From: Microbulbifer sp. MI-G
GTDB lineage: Bacteria > Pseudomonadota > Gammaproteobacteria > Pseudomonadales > Cellvibrionaceae
Direction of reading: 5' to 3'
NCBI RefSeq assembly: GCF_030440425.1
Contig: NZ_CP098023.1
Coordinates: 2,221,501-2,285,500 of the forward strand
DNA length: 64,000 nt
A program made the translations under genes and the position numbers. Positions 46,707 to 56,179 of the stretch are shown one piece after another (the first letter of the stretch is position 1; every line of letters begins with the position of its first letter). Under the pieces are notes generated by a model that had not been told where the DNA came from, searched no databases, and worked only from the letters and a program-made list of their open reading frames with translations.

Positions 46707-48806
46707 ATGCTTACCAATCGGACCGCCGCACTCTTTTTCAGCTTCTTATTGATTGGCCCGCTTTCCACAACCGCTCAAGGGGATATTGAGCACCTTGCGC
46801 CAGAAAAGGGCCAGGGTGGTACAGCCAGGGAAATCGTCAGCAAATTGGAAATGCTGCACTACAACAAACTCAAGGTTGGCGACAAAATGTCAGAGAGCCT
46901 GTGGAACGAATACATCGACGCACTGGATCCTACCAAAAGCTACTTTTTGGCCTCTGATATCAATGAGTTTCGTGCATGGCAAAACAGGATGGATGACCAG
47001 CTGCGTGCCGGTGATGTAAAAGCGGGCTTTGAGATCTACAACCGTTTTCGTCTGCGTATGAGCACCCGCCTCGATAAAATCCTCTCACAACTGGATAAGA
47101 GCCTCCCTCCCTTTAACTTTGACCGCAATGAGTCTCTGGAGCTGGACCGCGAAGAAAGTAAATGGCCTGAATCCGCCAGTGTCGCCGATGACTTGTGGCG
47201 CAAACGGCTCAAGAGTAGTGTGCTGAGCCTGCGGCTCACGGGTAAAACCGACGAAGAAATTCGTGACCTGCTGGTACGCCGTTACAAAGGCCAGCAAAAA
47301 CGTCTGCAACAGCAAAACAGCGATGACGTATTTGAACTCTACATGAATTCACTGACACGTCTCTACGACCCACACAGCAACTACCTTTCCCCGCGCTCCC
47401 TGGAAAACTTCAATATGAGCATGTCCCTCTCCCTGGAGGGAATCGGTGCGGTTTTGCAGGCAGACGAGGAGTACACCAAGGTAGCCCGACTGGTAGCCGG
47501 CGGGCCCGCTGATCGCACTGGCAAGATCAAACCCAACGACAAAATCGTGGGCGTCGGCCAGGACAAGGAGGGAGAGATGGTGGACGTGGTCGGTTGGCGT
47601 CTCGACGATGTGGTTGACCTCATCCGTGGCAAGGCCGGCACCTACGTGCGGCTTGAAACCATCCCCACCGGTGGTGATGGCACCCACAAGACCATCTTGA
47701 TCAAGCGCAGTAAGGTAAAACTGGAGGATCAGGCAGCCAAGAAGGCGGTATTTGAATTCTCCGATGGCAAAAAGAATTACAAAGTCGGCGTGATTAACCT
47801 GCCCACTTTCTATATCGATTTCGACGCTTATCGCCGCCGCGATCCCAATTACAAAAGTACTACCCGCGATGTGGCCAAGTTACTGACAGAATTAAAAGAG
47901 GAAAATGTTGACGGCATTATTCTGGACCTGCGCAATAATGGTGGCGGTTCCCTGCAGGAGGCCACCATGCTCACCGATTTGTTTATCGATCAGGGCCCGG
48001 TGGTGCAGATCCGCCACGCCAATGAACAGATTTCACGGCACAACCGCTCCCGTTCGCGGGCCATGTATCGCGGACCGCTATTGGTACTGATCAACCGCCT
48101 CTCGGCCTCCGCATCGGAGATCTTTGCCGGTGCCATCCAGGACTATAACCGCGGATTGGTAGTGGGCAACCAGTCTTTCGGCAAGGGTACCGTGCAAACC
48201 ATGGCTCCCCTCAAGGAAGGCCAGCTGAAAATCACCCAGTCCAAATTCTACCGTGTTTCCGGTGACAGCACCCAGCATGCCGGTGTAAAACCGGATATCC
48301 TCATGCCGCAAATGATTAATGCTGAAAGTGTGGGGGAAAGTGCCTATGATACCGCCCTGCCCTGGGATCGCATCCACGCCGTCCCCCATGCAAAATATTT
48401 GAACCTCAAAAGCCTGATTCCCAGCTTGATCAGCAAACACAATAAACGCACTGAGTCGGACCCGGACTTTATTTTTCTGCGCGACCAATTCAAGTTCGAA
48501 AGCGAACGCAGTGATAAAAAATACATCTCCCTCAACGAAGTCATGCGCGAGCATGAAAGAGAGGCGGTGAACCAGCGTCTGCTGTCTATGGAAAACCGTC
48601 GCCGCAGTGCCAAAGGCTTGGAGCCCTACAAGGATTTCGAAGCCTATGAAGAGAGTGAATCTGAGGAAGTGGCCGCTATTGGTGGTCCAGTTGAAATCAA
48701 GCTGGAAAAAGACCCCGTTTTGAACGAAGCCGGCTATATAATGGCGGACTTTATCGGACTGTCCGATAAAGCCAGCAAGGCCCCGCCTCAAGTCGCCAAT
48801 TTCTAA
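46707..48806 (+). CDS. prc: Tail-specific carboxy-terminal protease Prc (S41A)
   Basis: A 699-residue periplasmic protease. A signal peptide (to TTAQG) is followed by the long Prc helical N-terminal domain, a PDZ domain at about 235-325 (EGIGAVLQADEEYTKVARL..GPADRTGKIKPND) and the S41 core. The catalytic serine lies in SASASEIFAGAIQD and the lysine in GNQSFGKGTVQT; LDLRNNGGGS is the oxyanion-loop region. Prc degrades misfolded periplasmic proteins and trims substrates such as PBP3. The length is normal for gammaproteobacterial Prc. A strong terminator follows. Confidence 0.94.
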   Translation: MLTNRTAALFFSFLLIGPLSTTAQGDIEHLAPEKGQGGTAREIVSKLEMLHYNKLKVGDKMSESLWNEYIDALDPTKSYFLASDINEFRAWQNRMDDQLRAGDVKAGFEIYNRFRLRMSTRLDKILSQLDKSLPPFNFDRNESLELDREESKWPESASVADDLWRKRLKSSVLSLRLTGKTDEEIRDLLVRRYKGQQKRLQQQNSDDVFELYMNSLTRLYDPHSNYLSPRSLENFNMSMSLSLEGIGAVLQADEEYTKVARLVAGGPADRTGKIKPNDKIVGVGQDKEGEMVDVVGWRLDDVVDLIRGKAGTYVRLETIPTGGDGTHKTILIKRSKVKLEDQAAKKAVFEFSDGKKNYKVGVINLPTFYIDFDAYRRRDPNYKSTTRDVAKLLTELKEENVDGIILDLRNNGGGSLQEATMLTDLFIDQGPVVQIRHANEQISRHNRSRSRAMYRGPLLVLINRLSASASEIFAGAIQDYNRGLVVGNQSFGKGTVQTMAPLKEGQLKITQSKFYRVSGDSTQHAGVKPDILMPQMINAESVGESAYDTALPWDRIHAVPHAKYLNLKSLIPSLISKHNKRTESDPDFIFLRDQFKFESERSDKKYISLNEVMREHEREAVNQRLLSMENRRRSAKGLEPYKDFEAYEESESEEVAAIGGPVEIKLEKDPVLNEAGYIMADFIGLSDKASKAPPQVANF

Positions 48807-48840
48807 AGTCTGACGGGTTCTGGGAGCACGAACCAACTCC

Positions 48841-48867
48841 AGGCCGGGCAAGCCCGGCCTTTTTATT
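48841..48867 (+). terminator. Rho-independent terminator of prc
   Basis: AGGCCGGGC (48841-48849) pairs perfectly with GCCCGGCCT (48852-48860), then TTTTTATT. Confidence 0.92.
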
Positions 48868-48879
48868 GGGGGAAAAACA

Positions 48880-49695
48880 ATGAAAGCCGTATCCTTTAAC
48901 GTAAACAGTATTCGCACACGCCTGCACCAGATGCAGGCACTGGTAGACAGCCATCAGCCAGACATTATTGGCTTGCAGGAAACCAAGGTTACCGACGAGG
49001 AGTTTCCGGTGGACGCGATCCGGGATCTGGGTTATGAAGTGATCTACTATGGCCAAAAGACTCACTACGGCGTTGCCCTGCTCTCGCGCCTGCCGTTTAT
49101 CGATCGGGACTATGGCTTTCCCAAAGATGCGCCCAATGCCCAACGCCGCCTGGTGATGGGTAAATTCGATATCGGTGGCCCGGAACCGCTCACTGTGATC
49201 AATGGCTATTTTCCTCAGGGAGAGAACCGTAACCACCCACTCAAGTTTCCGGCTAAACAGAAGTACTATGCAGATCTGCAAACGTACCTGCAGACCACCT
49301 GCAAACCGCAAGCGCCGGTATTGGTGATTGGTGATATGAATATTTCCCCCACAGATCTGGATATCGGTATTGGCGAATCCAACCGCAAACGCTGGCTGCG
49401 CGACGGTAAATGCAGCTTCCTGCCAGAGGAGCGCGAATGGTTGCAGAGAATCCAGAACTGGGGTCTGGTAGATACCTTCCGTGCAAAAAATCCACAAACC
49501 GATGATGTTTTCAGCTGGTTTGACTACCGCAGCCGCGGGTTCGACCGCGACCCCAAGCGGGGCCTGCGTATCGACTTGATTCTGGCTAGCAATTCCATGA
49601 TGAAAAACTGTATTGGCACTGGCATTGACTATGATATTCGCGCAATGGAGAGACCCTCGGACCATGCCCCTGTATGGGCAGAGTTCAAGCTCTAA
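48880..49695 (+). CDS. xthA: Exonuclease III family AP endonuclease
   Basis: A 271-residue EEP-superfamily nuclease. The metal-binding E34 (GLQETKV), the VIGDMNISP catalytic Asp/Asn motif and the C-terminal [11 protein letters not shown] are intact, as is the [18 protein letters not shown] loop typical of XthA rather than eukaryote-type Ape1. It cuts at abasic sites and degrades DNA 3' to 5'. GGGGG lies upstream of the ATG at 48880, directly after the prc terminator, so its promoter must overlap that region or it depends on readthrough. Confidence 0.93.
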   Translation: MKAVSFNVNSIRTRLHQMQALVDSHQPDIIGLQETKVTDEEFPVDAIRDLGYEVIYYGQKTHYGVALLSRLPFIDRDYGFPKDAPNAQRRLVMGKFDIGGPEPLTVINGYFPQGENRNHPLKFPAKQKYYADLQTYLQTTCKPQAPVLVIGDMNISPTDLDIGIGESNRKRWLRDGKCSFLPEEREWLQRIQNWGLVDTFRAKNPQTDDVFSWFDYRSRGFDRDPKRGLRIDLILASNSMMKNCIGTGIDYDIRAMERPSDHAPVWAEFKL

Positions 49696-49945
49696 ACACC
49701 AGCGTAATGCCGGAGTTTAGACCCTGGCTTTCTTCCGTTTTTTCATAGGAACATTCCCCGGAAACCAACCCGGAGGTGGACCGCAACATGCCCGTAATGC
49801 CTGGGCAATTGCGCTCCGTGCGCCTACTGACCGCCGCATTGAATCTGAGCCCGCTCAAGGCTTTAGGCCCTCAGCTCAAAAGCACAGTGCCAATATGTTA
49901 TCGGAGAATCCTGTCCACCAGGATTCTCACAAAATATTCTAATCT

Positions 49946-50848
49946 TTACCCAGCTTCTCCGACTTCCTTAACCCCCACCTCTCTCACCTCGCGAGCCTTT
50001 TTGCGACCATATAGTACCAGCAGCATACCCACTGGAAACATCACCACACCATATACCGCAGAGGGTATCGACATTTCTCTGGAGTGCAGAAGCGTCAGGG
50101 TTACCATCAGGCCGATGGTACCATTTTTGATACCCAGTTCTGTCGCCACCGCCAGGCCATCGCGCAGGGGGAGGCCACCGATACGACTGAATACCAGCCC
50201 CAAAAATATCCCCGAAAGGTTCAGCAGGATAACCGAGGGCCCCGCCTGCGACATGAGTTCGCCAATGCGCTCACGCATTCCCCACACCAGCTGCACTACC
50301 AGAATCAACAATACCAGTGCACCAAAAATACTGACAATACTCTCGGCGCGACTGGCAAGAGACGGGTTCCAGGCCCGTACCAGCATGCCGAGTACCACAG
50401 GCAACAAAACAATAACCGATAGCATGGCCACTGTCCTGACAAAGGGCAGAACAATTTCCTGCTCAGCACCAAAATAGGTACGCAAAGCGTAATTGGTAAA
50501 AAAAGGCAGACTCAGGATGGTAATCAAACTCGCAGATACTGTCAGAACGATGGACAACGCAACATTGCCGCGTGCGAGCAGTGTAAACAGATTAGAGGTC
50601 GTCCCCCCAGGACATGCCGCTATAATCACCAGACCCACTGCGATCTCAGCAGGTAGACTGAGCGCCCAGCAAAGGGTAAAGGCCACAAATGGTAAAAATA
50701 TAATCTGTATGATGGTACCAAGTAGTAAGCCCCTGGGCCTGACAGCGACATGGTGGAAATCCCTGACCGTCAGGGTCATCCCTATACCAACCATAATAAT
50801 GAACAGTGCAATGGGTAAACCAATCGAGATCATGGGTCCTGATTCCAC
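49946..50848 (-). CDS. Bile acid:sodium symporter (BASS) family transporter
   Basis: 300 residues from a GTG at 50848, six bases after AGGAG; an ATG at 50833 is the alternative, and upstream codons to 50965 look non-coding. About nine hydrophobic helices are visible, with the BASS motif GLVIIAACPGGTTSNLFTLLARGN. Members import bile acids, pantoate, steroids or other organic anions with Na+. The substrate is not visible and no catabolic gene is adjacent. Confidence 0.85.
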   Translation of the reverse strand: MESGPMISIGLPIALFIIMVGIGMTLTVRDFHHVAVRPRGLLLGTIIQIIFLPFVAFTLCWALSLPAEIAVGLVIIAACPGGTTSNLFTLLARGNVALSIVLTVSASLITILSLPFFTNYALRTYFGAEQEIVLPFVRTVAMLSVIVLLPVVLGMLVRAWNPSLASRAESIVSIFGALVLLILVVQLVWGMRERIGELMSQAGPSVILLNLSGIFLGLVFSRIGGLPLRDGLAVATELGIKNGTIGLMVTLTLLHSREMSIPSAVYGVVMFPVGMLLVLYGRKKAREVREVGVKEVGEAG

Positions 50849-52098
50849 ATTTATCTCCTGATACCGTAATGAGTGATGAAATAGGTTGGTTCCATGATGC
50901 GTCAATAAGCCCTTTAGACAGAGTCTGCAGGCACTGGCCTTACACCCATGGATACCTTCCTCCAAAATTAATAGCGCTAACTGCAGGCTGAGATCAGCAA
51001 GAAGGCGTGGCCGTAGTATACCCAGGTTTCATCAGGATACTGATTGGCAAGTTTCAATACAGAGACAGACCATAGTGGTGAGCACGCCTCCCATTTCCAC
51101 CATAGTCAAAAGTAACAGCTAAGTGGATGATTAACTCGGCAGTCGCTGGAACAAACGTTCTATTGCATTCTGCTTTTTGTGCATCTCCTTATCATATTGC
51201 CACGGCGCCAATCGATGAATCTTTGGGGCACAACTGTCATCTTACTCAGATTAAGTGCCAGCTACCGTACATCATCTCCCCCATAGGTTTTCCCCAGCAT
51301 AATGATAGTGGGTTGTTTAAAAAATACCGTAGCAGATGGAGTTCGTACTGAAATATGGCCCTAAGGGCTGTTCCTGTTTGGATGTGGCCTATGGATTGAT
51401 AAGAATAAGCGCACCTCATTGAGGTTCCAGCATAACCATAAAGCAAGCTTGCAATGTCCGGATGAATATTCAGTGATCCATAGTCGTCAAAGTTGTGGAA
51501 GAATTTTTACGATATAACAACCTGGTTTCTGTATGACCGTTATGGACATGCCTTATCCAATGCATACCGATTTGCCCATAGGGAAGTCTGCCAAAGGGCT
51601 TTGGAGGTTCAGGTAAGCTGTACGGGTGCTGCAATGCCTGCTCCCCGCCAGGCAAGTGACAGACAATATTGTTTTATGCACTGGTTATAAGTCCGGATAT
51701 GGAATGGGTTTTCGTGGATGGACGTTACCCTAAGCGCAACAGGGTACCAAGGCAGGGATTCCCGGAATGCGCAGTTTCGTGGAAGGCAACGTGGATTTGA
51801 ACAGGAAACTCTACAAAATCGGCCTCTGGTTGAGAATGCGGATGCACGCTTGAAGCGCGAACGCACGAATGCCTCACGTTTCGACAAACTCAAGAAATAC
51901 CACCAAACTCAGCGGCCCGCTTGTGCCTTCCTATGGCCGTCTATGTGTTGCGGAAACGCAGGGGTGGTATAACGGGCCAGTGTCACCGGCCCTTTTTAAA
52001 AGGGCATTGCGGTTTTTCCGGGCACTTGCGCTTAGAAATATAGGCATCAAAATGATCTTATTGAATTGCATTTCGTTTTCTTTCGTGTCAAAGCGGCG
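50849..52098. other. 1.25-kb gene-poor stretch with hairpins
   Basis: No convincing gene on either strand; frames are short, overlapping and without ribosome binding sites. Near the right end GGGCC (51974-51978) and GGCCC (51988-51992) form a hairpin followed by TTTTT, overlapping a second dyad, GCCCTTTT/AAAAGGGC. These look like a terminator for something transcribed rightward that was not recognised. Confidence 0.4.
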
Positions 52099-52200
52099 TA
52101 GAATCCAAAGGTTTCTGTCAGTATTTGGACCGGTTTTTGCGAACCAATAGCGCAAGCGGTCCAAACTGCCCGGGCTGTAAACAAACTGCCCGGGCATTTT
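52099..52200 (+). ncRNA. Candidate structured small RNA with its own terminator
   Basis: A TAGAAT -10-like box (52099-52104) is followed by two nested stems: TTTGGACCG (52124-52132) with CGGTCCAAA (52157-52165), and inside it TTGCG (52137-52141) with CGCAA (52151-52155). A 9-bp perfect terminator hairpin, TGCCCGGGC (52167-52175) with GCCCGGGCA (52188-52196), then TTTT, ends it. The predicted transcript is about 90 nucleotides. The -35 element is weak and no known RNA family was recognised, so it could also be a remnant leader. Confidence 0.4.
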
Positions 52201-52547
52201 CTAAAATCCCTTCCCTTCAACAGGAGAACGGTAACGTGGCCTAAGCGTAAGTAAAAGGCGCTGACCCAAGGTGTGCAACCACCAGAGGGCCAGCTAACCA
52301 AATTGATAACACGAGTATCAAAATGGCTGTATGGATAATACGCTAGAAACCCGCTCGTCTTCAATAAAGCGGAGCCCCTTCAGGCACTTGGCGCGGTTCC
52401 CCAGGCCCTGGGGGCGTTGCGTGCGGCAGTTCTGCTTTACCGCCTACCGTTCCCGCGCCCCGCCTTGTATTTCCTTCAACCATTACACCCCGGGTATTCC
52501 CATCACAAAAAGTCAGCCCGGAATTTGCAAACCGGAAGGAAAGGCTT

Positions 52548-52772
52548 ATGTTGATTCTAAAACGCCGGCCAGGCGAGAATCTCAGAATTGGAAAAAATGT
52601 CTCCGTCATAGTATTGGAAATTACGGGTAATCAGGTCAGGGTGGGTATCAAGGCCCCAAAATCCCTGCCGGTACACCGGGAAGAGGTGTATCTGCGCATC
52701 CAAAAGGAGCGGGCGCGGGACAATGGAAAGCCTTTGCCAGTGGCTTCTCCCCGTGGGGAGGGTCTGCCATAG
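52548..52772 (+). CDS. csrA: CsrA-family translational regulator (likely accessory copy)
   Basis: 74 residues, slightly longer than typical Csr[27 protein letters not shown] and [11 protein letters not shown] match the family; the RNA-contacting N-terminal Arg-Arg and R44 (VHREE) are kept, while the C-terminal tail (about residue 58 on) is unrelated. CsrA binds GGA motifs near ribosome binding sites to alter translation. The leader CCGGAAGGAAAGG contains GGA repeats, so autoregulation is possible. It sits at the edge of an IS-rich region rather than beside alaS or a tRNA cluster, which suggests a second, accessory copy. Confidence 0.85.
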   Translation: MLILKRRPGENLRIGKNVSVIVLEITGNQVRVGIKAPKSLPVHREEVYLRIQKERARDNGKPLPVASPRGEGLP

Positions 52773-52818
52773 ACCGGAATCTTCCCTGTGGGCCCGCAAC
52801 CCCAGTCGCAGCAAAGGC

Positions 52819-53151
52819 CAGAAAGCTTCCACCGCGGGCATCCGGGTAGCCTATGTTTTCGGGGTGGGCGCATGGTCTTTTGCTCGACCTGCGTCAGCAT
52901 ATTAAGGCAGGCTGCGTACCCGGCTTAGTACCCTTGCCGACTTGCCTCTTGCTGACCCGCGATTGCAGTGTCTCAGGGGTACAGCCGATCCTGGAAGCAA
53001 TAGCTGCGATCGCTGCCCAGCGAGACCGATGCTCGCTGGTCAACCTCATGCGAACTGCGTGTCCCCGTACTTACGAGGGAGTATCCAGGTCGTTTGTTCA
53101 TTGGCTGGCTCTCCCATGAACGTTGGATTCCGGGAAACCCGGGGTGATTCA
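52819..53151 (-). mobile_element. Decayed IS3-type orfA repeat, copy 1
   Basis: This is a near-identical copy of 54561-54910, lacking 17 bases in CCCCGCCTTCTGGGAAG near its left end. On the minus strand it encodes EHRSRWAAIAAIASRIGCTPETL and nearby sequence, the helix-turn-helix of IS3-family OrfA, broken by a frameshift and stops. The right end, TGAATCACCCCGGGTTTCC on the minus strand, resembles an IS3-family terminal repeat. It is immediately followed by an IS5 fragment. Confidence 0.7.
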
Positions 53152-53352
53152 ACGCTGTGCCAACGGCCGAATTTCTTCGGCAGGCCTCGCCATTTGCAAC
53201 CATGCTCGGCTATGTAAAGAATGGCATTCAGCACTTGTAAGTTGGATATTTTCACGTTGCCGTGCTGGAGGGGCAGAAAATCTTCGATAATTTTGTATTG
53301 TTGCGCTGTAATTTCCATGAAGGGATTATACAGGATTTAGTATGAACAGGCC
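53152..53352 (-). mobile_element. Fragment of an IS5-family element
   Basis: 201 bases nearly identical to the start of the complete element at 58801-59606. It keeps the transposase N-terminus (MEITAQQYKIIEDFLPLQ) and the terminal repeat TTAGTATGAACAGGCC. It is cut off after about 45 codons where it meets the IS3-type repeat. Confidence 0.85.
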
Positions 53353-53451
53353 CTAATACATTTGAAGCCTACCACCGAGTCGGTCATCTTTCTTTAATTG
53401 TTTCAATAGCTTGCGCTTAAGCAGGCACCATTCTATTTCGACCCCATTATT

Positions 53452-53898
53452 TTACTTGCGCATCTTAGCGTAAGTTAGCCAAACTGCAATTTCCACAAAA
53501 ATACTATTTATGAGCCAAATTTCCGCACTAATTAAAAGAGGCACAAGAATTTTTGAAGGTTCACATAAGGCCCTAAATTCTTTGGGGGTAACCAAATTGC
53601 AGTCAAATGTCAATTTAAGATAAATATATATAAAAAGAAGTGAAATTGCTATTCCATAAATACATAAAAAAAATACAGAAACTATTTTATATTTGTTCCA
53701 AAGCAGATTAAATGAAGCATTGCTGAATATGCAGGCTCTGATTGCAGAAGAAATTAAAACAATTAAAATAGCAAAAGAAAATGATAAGAACCAAGCTTCA
53801 GGTATAATAGAAGGATAGTAAAAAAGCAAAAAACAAGCTATTGAAATGCTGAAAAATAAGCAAATTCGAAAAATATAACTAATTTTTAATGTATACAT
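53452..53898 (-). CDS. AT-rich four-helix membrane protein of unknown function
   Basis: 148 residues with about four hydrophobic helices (residues 8-28, 32-52, 72-94, 115-140) and few charged residues. The DNA is markedly richer in A+T than the surroundings, a sign of recent transfer. No family was recognised. It lies alone between two copies of a decayed IS repeat, so it is probably mobile cargo; small multi-helix proteins in such places can be immunity or defence-related, but no motif supports that here. Confidence 0.6.
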   Translation of the reverse strand: MYTLKISYIFRICLFFSISIACFLLFYYPSIIPEAWFLSFSFAILIVLISSAIRACIFSNASFNLLWNKYKIVSVFFLCIYGIAISLLFIYIYLKLTFDCNLVTPKEFRALCEPSKILVPLLISAEIWLINSIFVEIAVWLTYAKMRK

Positions 53899-54227
53899 AT
53901 ATGAACTTTTTTTCGAAAAATTGGATTGATTTTTATCAATACTACCTAAGCGGCAGCAAAAAATACAATCGCTTCTTGAAAAAATAATGTCACGAGTTTC
54001 TTGTTTTCTTTATTTCGTGTAAGTCTTTATTGGCACCGATCATCAATGATTCGCCTTGCTTTAACGGCCTCTTCGAGGCCCCTATATTCCTCAGGTGGTT
54101 CCATACCAACTCATGTGGATTCAAGTTCGGCTAAACACCATCTCAAGATTTACATTCTCTGTAGTGGTCTACTAATCCCGGACACCAATTTAGGTGGTAA
54201 AGTCGCCGCCAGAGGCAGAGGTGTTCA
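53899..54227. other. AT-rich intergenic stretch ending in an IS3-type left end
   Basis: No gene. TGTAGTGGTCTACTAATCCC at 54160-54179, followed by GGACACC, resembles the left terminus of IS3-family (IS51-group) elements and directly precedes the orfA remnant at 54228. Confidence 0.5.
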
Positions 54228-54485
54228 ATGAACAAACAACGTAGATCCTTCTCTCCCGAGTTCAAATTAGATGCTGCCCGCCTGGTTGTCGATCAGGGCT
54301 ATTCGATTTCAGAGGCGGCCCGGTCACTGGATGTCGGCACCACCGGCATCCGTCGCTGGGTAAAGCAGCTTGTGGCTGAACGTGGCGGTGAGACGCCTAC
54401 CAGTAAGGCCCTTACCCCTGAGCAGCAAAGAATCCAGGAACTGAAGGCCCGGATTAATCTGCCGGCGGAACTTTTGAGTTTGTAA
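54228..54485 (+). pseudogene. Truncated IS3-family transposase OrfA
   Basis: 85 codons. RRSFSPEFKLDAARLVVDQG and SISEAARSLDVGTTGIRRWV form the OrfA helix-turn-helix, then KALTPEQQRIQELKARIN begins the leucine-zipper region. There the frame shifts and stops, whereas intact OrfA continues with RLEREKEILKKATALL. No orfB follows, so the element is dead. Confidence 0.85.
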
Positions 54486-54560
54486 AACAATAGCGTTGCC
54501 ACCAAGATCGTATCCATTCAATGCTGCTTTCGCCTAACTGGGAGCTAAGTTGTATTAGTT

Positions 54561-54910
54561 CAGAAAGCTTCCACCGCGGGCATCCGGGTAGCCCCGCCTT
54601 CTGGGAAGCCTATGCTTTCGGGGTGGGCGCATGGTCTTTTGCTCGACCTACGTCAGCATATTAAGGCAGGCTGCGTGCCCGGCTTAGTACCCTTGCCGAC
54701 TTGCCACTTGCTGACCCGCGATTGCAGTGTCTCAGGGGTACAGCCGATCCTGGAAGCAATAGCTGCGATCGCTGCCCAGCGAGACCGATGCTCGCTGGTC
54801 AACCTCATGCGAACTGCGTGTCCCCGTACTTACGAGGAAGTATCCAGGTCGTTTGTTCATTGGCTGGTTCTCTCATGAGCGTTGGGCTCCGGGAAACCCG
54901 GGGTGATTCA
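54561..54910 (-). mobile_element. Decayed IS3-type orfA repeat, copy 2
   Basis: This is the longer copy of the repeat at 52819-53151. It keeps the 17 bases missing there, and the two differ by scattered single substitutions. It carries the same minus-strand OrfA-like helix-turn-helix with the same frameshift, so both probably derive from an already decayed unit. The two copies bracket the AT-rich gene at 53452 in direct orientation. Confidence 0.7.
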
Positions 54911-54929
54911 CCTGCAAGTTTTCAATGGA

Positions 54930-55988
54930 TTAACGCGATTCCAGAGAGCTTTCCAACTGTTTAAACTGCCCTTGAATGATCGCTTTTTCTTGCAGGAGCA
55001 TGCGATTTTCATCCAGTAATTGCTCCAGTCGATCCTGTGCTGCCGCCAATTCAGATTCCAATTTATCCAGTGACTGTCGCTGCAGCTGGGATTCTTTGCA
55101 AAAAGCCGAGTTGTTGCCTTGCAGGCGGACAATCTGGGCTTGTAAATTGGCAACTTCCGCCATTTTACTCTCCAACTGCCTGCCCTGCTCTGCATTTTGC
55201 TGCTGTAGGGCCTCCCTTTTTGCCTGGACTGCACCAATTTGCTCGTGCATCTCCTGTTTTTCGTGATTCAGCTCCGTGACAAGGACCTGCCCCTGGTTGT
55301 AGAGCAGGTTCAGCTCACTAAACTTATGCTCTGCCAGCGACAGTTGCTCGGTGAGTGCAGCTATCTGTTCTTTTAATTGCTCACTGGCTGTGTGGAACTG
55401 ATCGCGCTCATACTGGCGATCATTGGCGATGTTTTCCTGAAAGTGCTCGAAATGTTCACGGATATCACGATTCTCAAGCTTCATTTCTTTGATGGTGTTC
55501 TTTTGTTCTTCAATGCGGGTGACAGCCTCTTGGCGCTGATACTCGCATTTCTCCAATGCCGCCTGCTTCTCTTCCACAGCCTGCCTGAGGCTGCGTCTAT
55601 CTGCTTCAGCTAATGAGAGCTTCTGCTCCAGTTCGCGCACTCTGGCGGACTGTTTTGCCTCGGCCTCACGGGCCTGAGCCAGTTGAGATAACTGTGCATT
55701 CTGCTGTTTCTGGTGCTCCTGCTGGTTTTGCTCGATTCTCTGGTCGGCATCCCCCTGAATGTGCTGATGCAGCTTTTTCAACGCTTCTACCAGATCCCTG
55801 GGTAACCCGCTGACGTCTGTATTGCTGGCGGTTTCGCTGCGCCAACGCTTAAGGAGAGGCGCAATGGTACTTTTGCTGCCGGTGCCCAACTGGGTACGCA
55901 CCCTGTCAACAGTGGGCTCCTCATCGCGGGCTTTTATGGCGTTGGCTGCCTGTGCGATATCCAGGTAGGTAACCCCTATTCGTGCCAT
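54930..55988 (-). CDS. KfrA-like DNA-binding coiled-coil protein
   Basis: 352 residues from ATG 55988, which follows AGGAG; an in-frame ATG lies 7 codons upstream. Residues about 3-55 (VTYLDIAQAANAIKARDEEPTVDRVRTQLGTGSKSTIAP, in parts) match the KfrA N-terminal helix-turn-helix of plasmid DNA-binding proteins. From about 75 to 345 it is almost one continuous coiled coil rich in Gln, Glu and Leu. KfrA proteins autoregulate and help organise plasmid DNA. The gene is divergent from a tyrosine recombinase with palindromes in between, suggesting a paired function in an integrated element. Confidence 0.82.
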   Translation of the reverse strand: MARIGVTYLDIAQAANAIKARDEEPTVDRVRTQLGTGSKSTIAPLLKRWRSETASNTDVSGLPRDLVEALKKLHQHIQGDADQRIEQNQQEHQKQQNAQLSQLAQAREAEAKQSARVRELEQKLSLAEADRRSLRQAVEEKQAALEKCEYQRQEAVTRIEEQKNTIKEMKLENRDIREHFEHFQENIANDRQYERDQFHTASEQLKEQIAALTEQLSLAEHKFSELNLLYNQGQVLVTELNHEKQEMHEQIGAVQAKREALQQQNAEQGRQLESKMAEVANLQAQIVRLQGNNSAFCKESQLQRQSLDKLESELAAAQDRLEQLLDENRMLLQEKAIIQGQFKQLESSLESR

Positions 55989-56010
55989 AGTGCTCTCCTT
56001 TATTTTCATA

Positions 56011-56046
56011 ACATATTACATAATACGTAATATTACATTATTATGT
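56011..56046. promoter_or_regulatory. Nested dyads between the KfrA-like and recombinase genes
   Basis: ATATTAC (56013-56019) with GTAATAT (56027-56033), the perfect palindrome GTAATATTAC (56027-56036), and ACATAAT (56018-56024) with ATTATGT (56040-56046) overlap within 36 bases, just upstream of the KfrA-like start. This is the expected place for autoregulatory binding. Confidence 0.5.
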
Positions 56047-56179
56047 GATTAAATCTAACTCTTGAATATATTTAATTGACCTTCGATAAGGTTTATTATC
56101 GAAGACTAAGCTTCCGCAAAAACGCACAAGTGCTGTATCTTCGGTACAAAAGGACAGATTTCACGGGTATCAAGACTCC

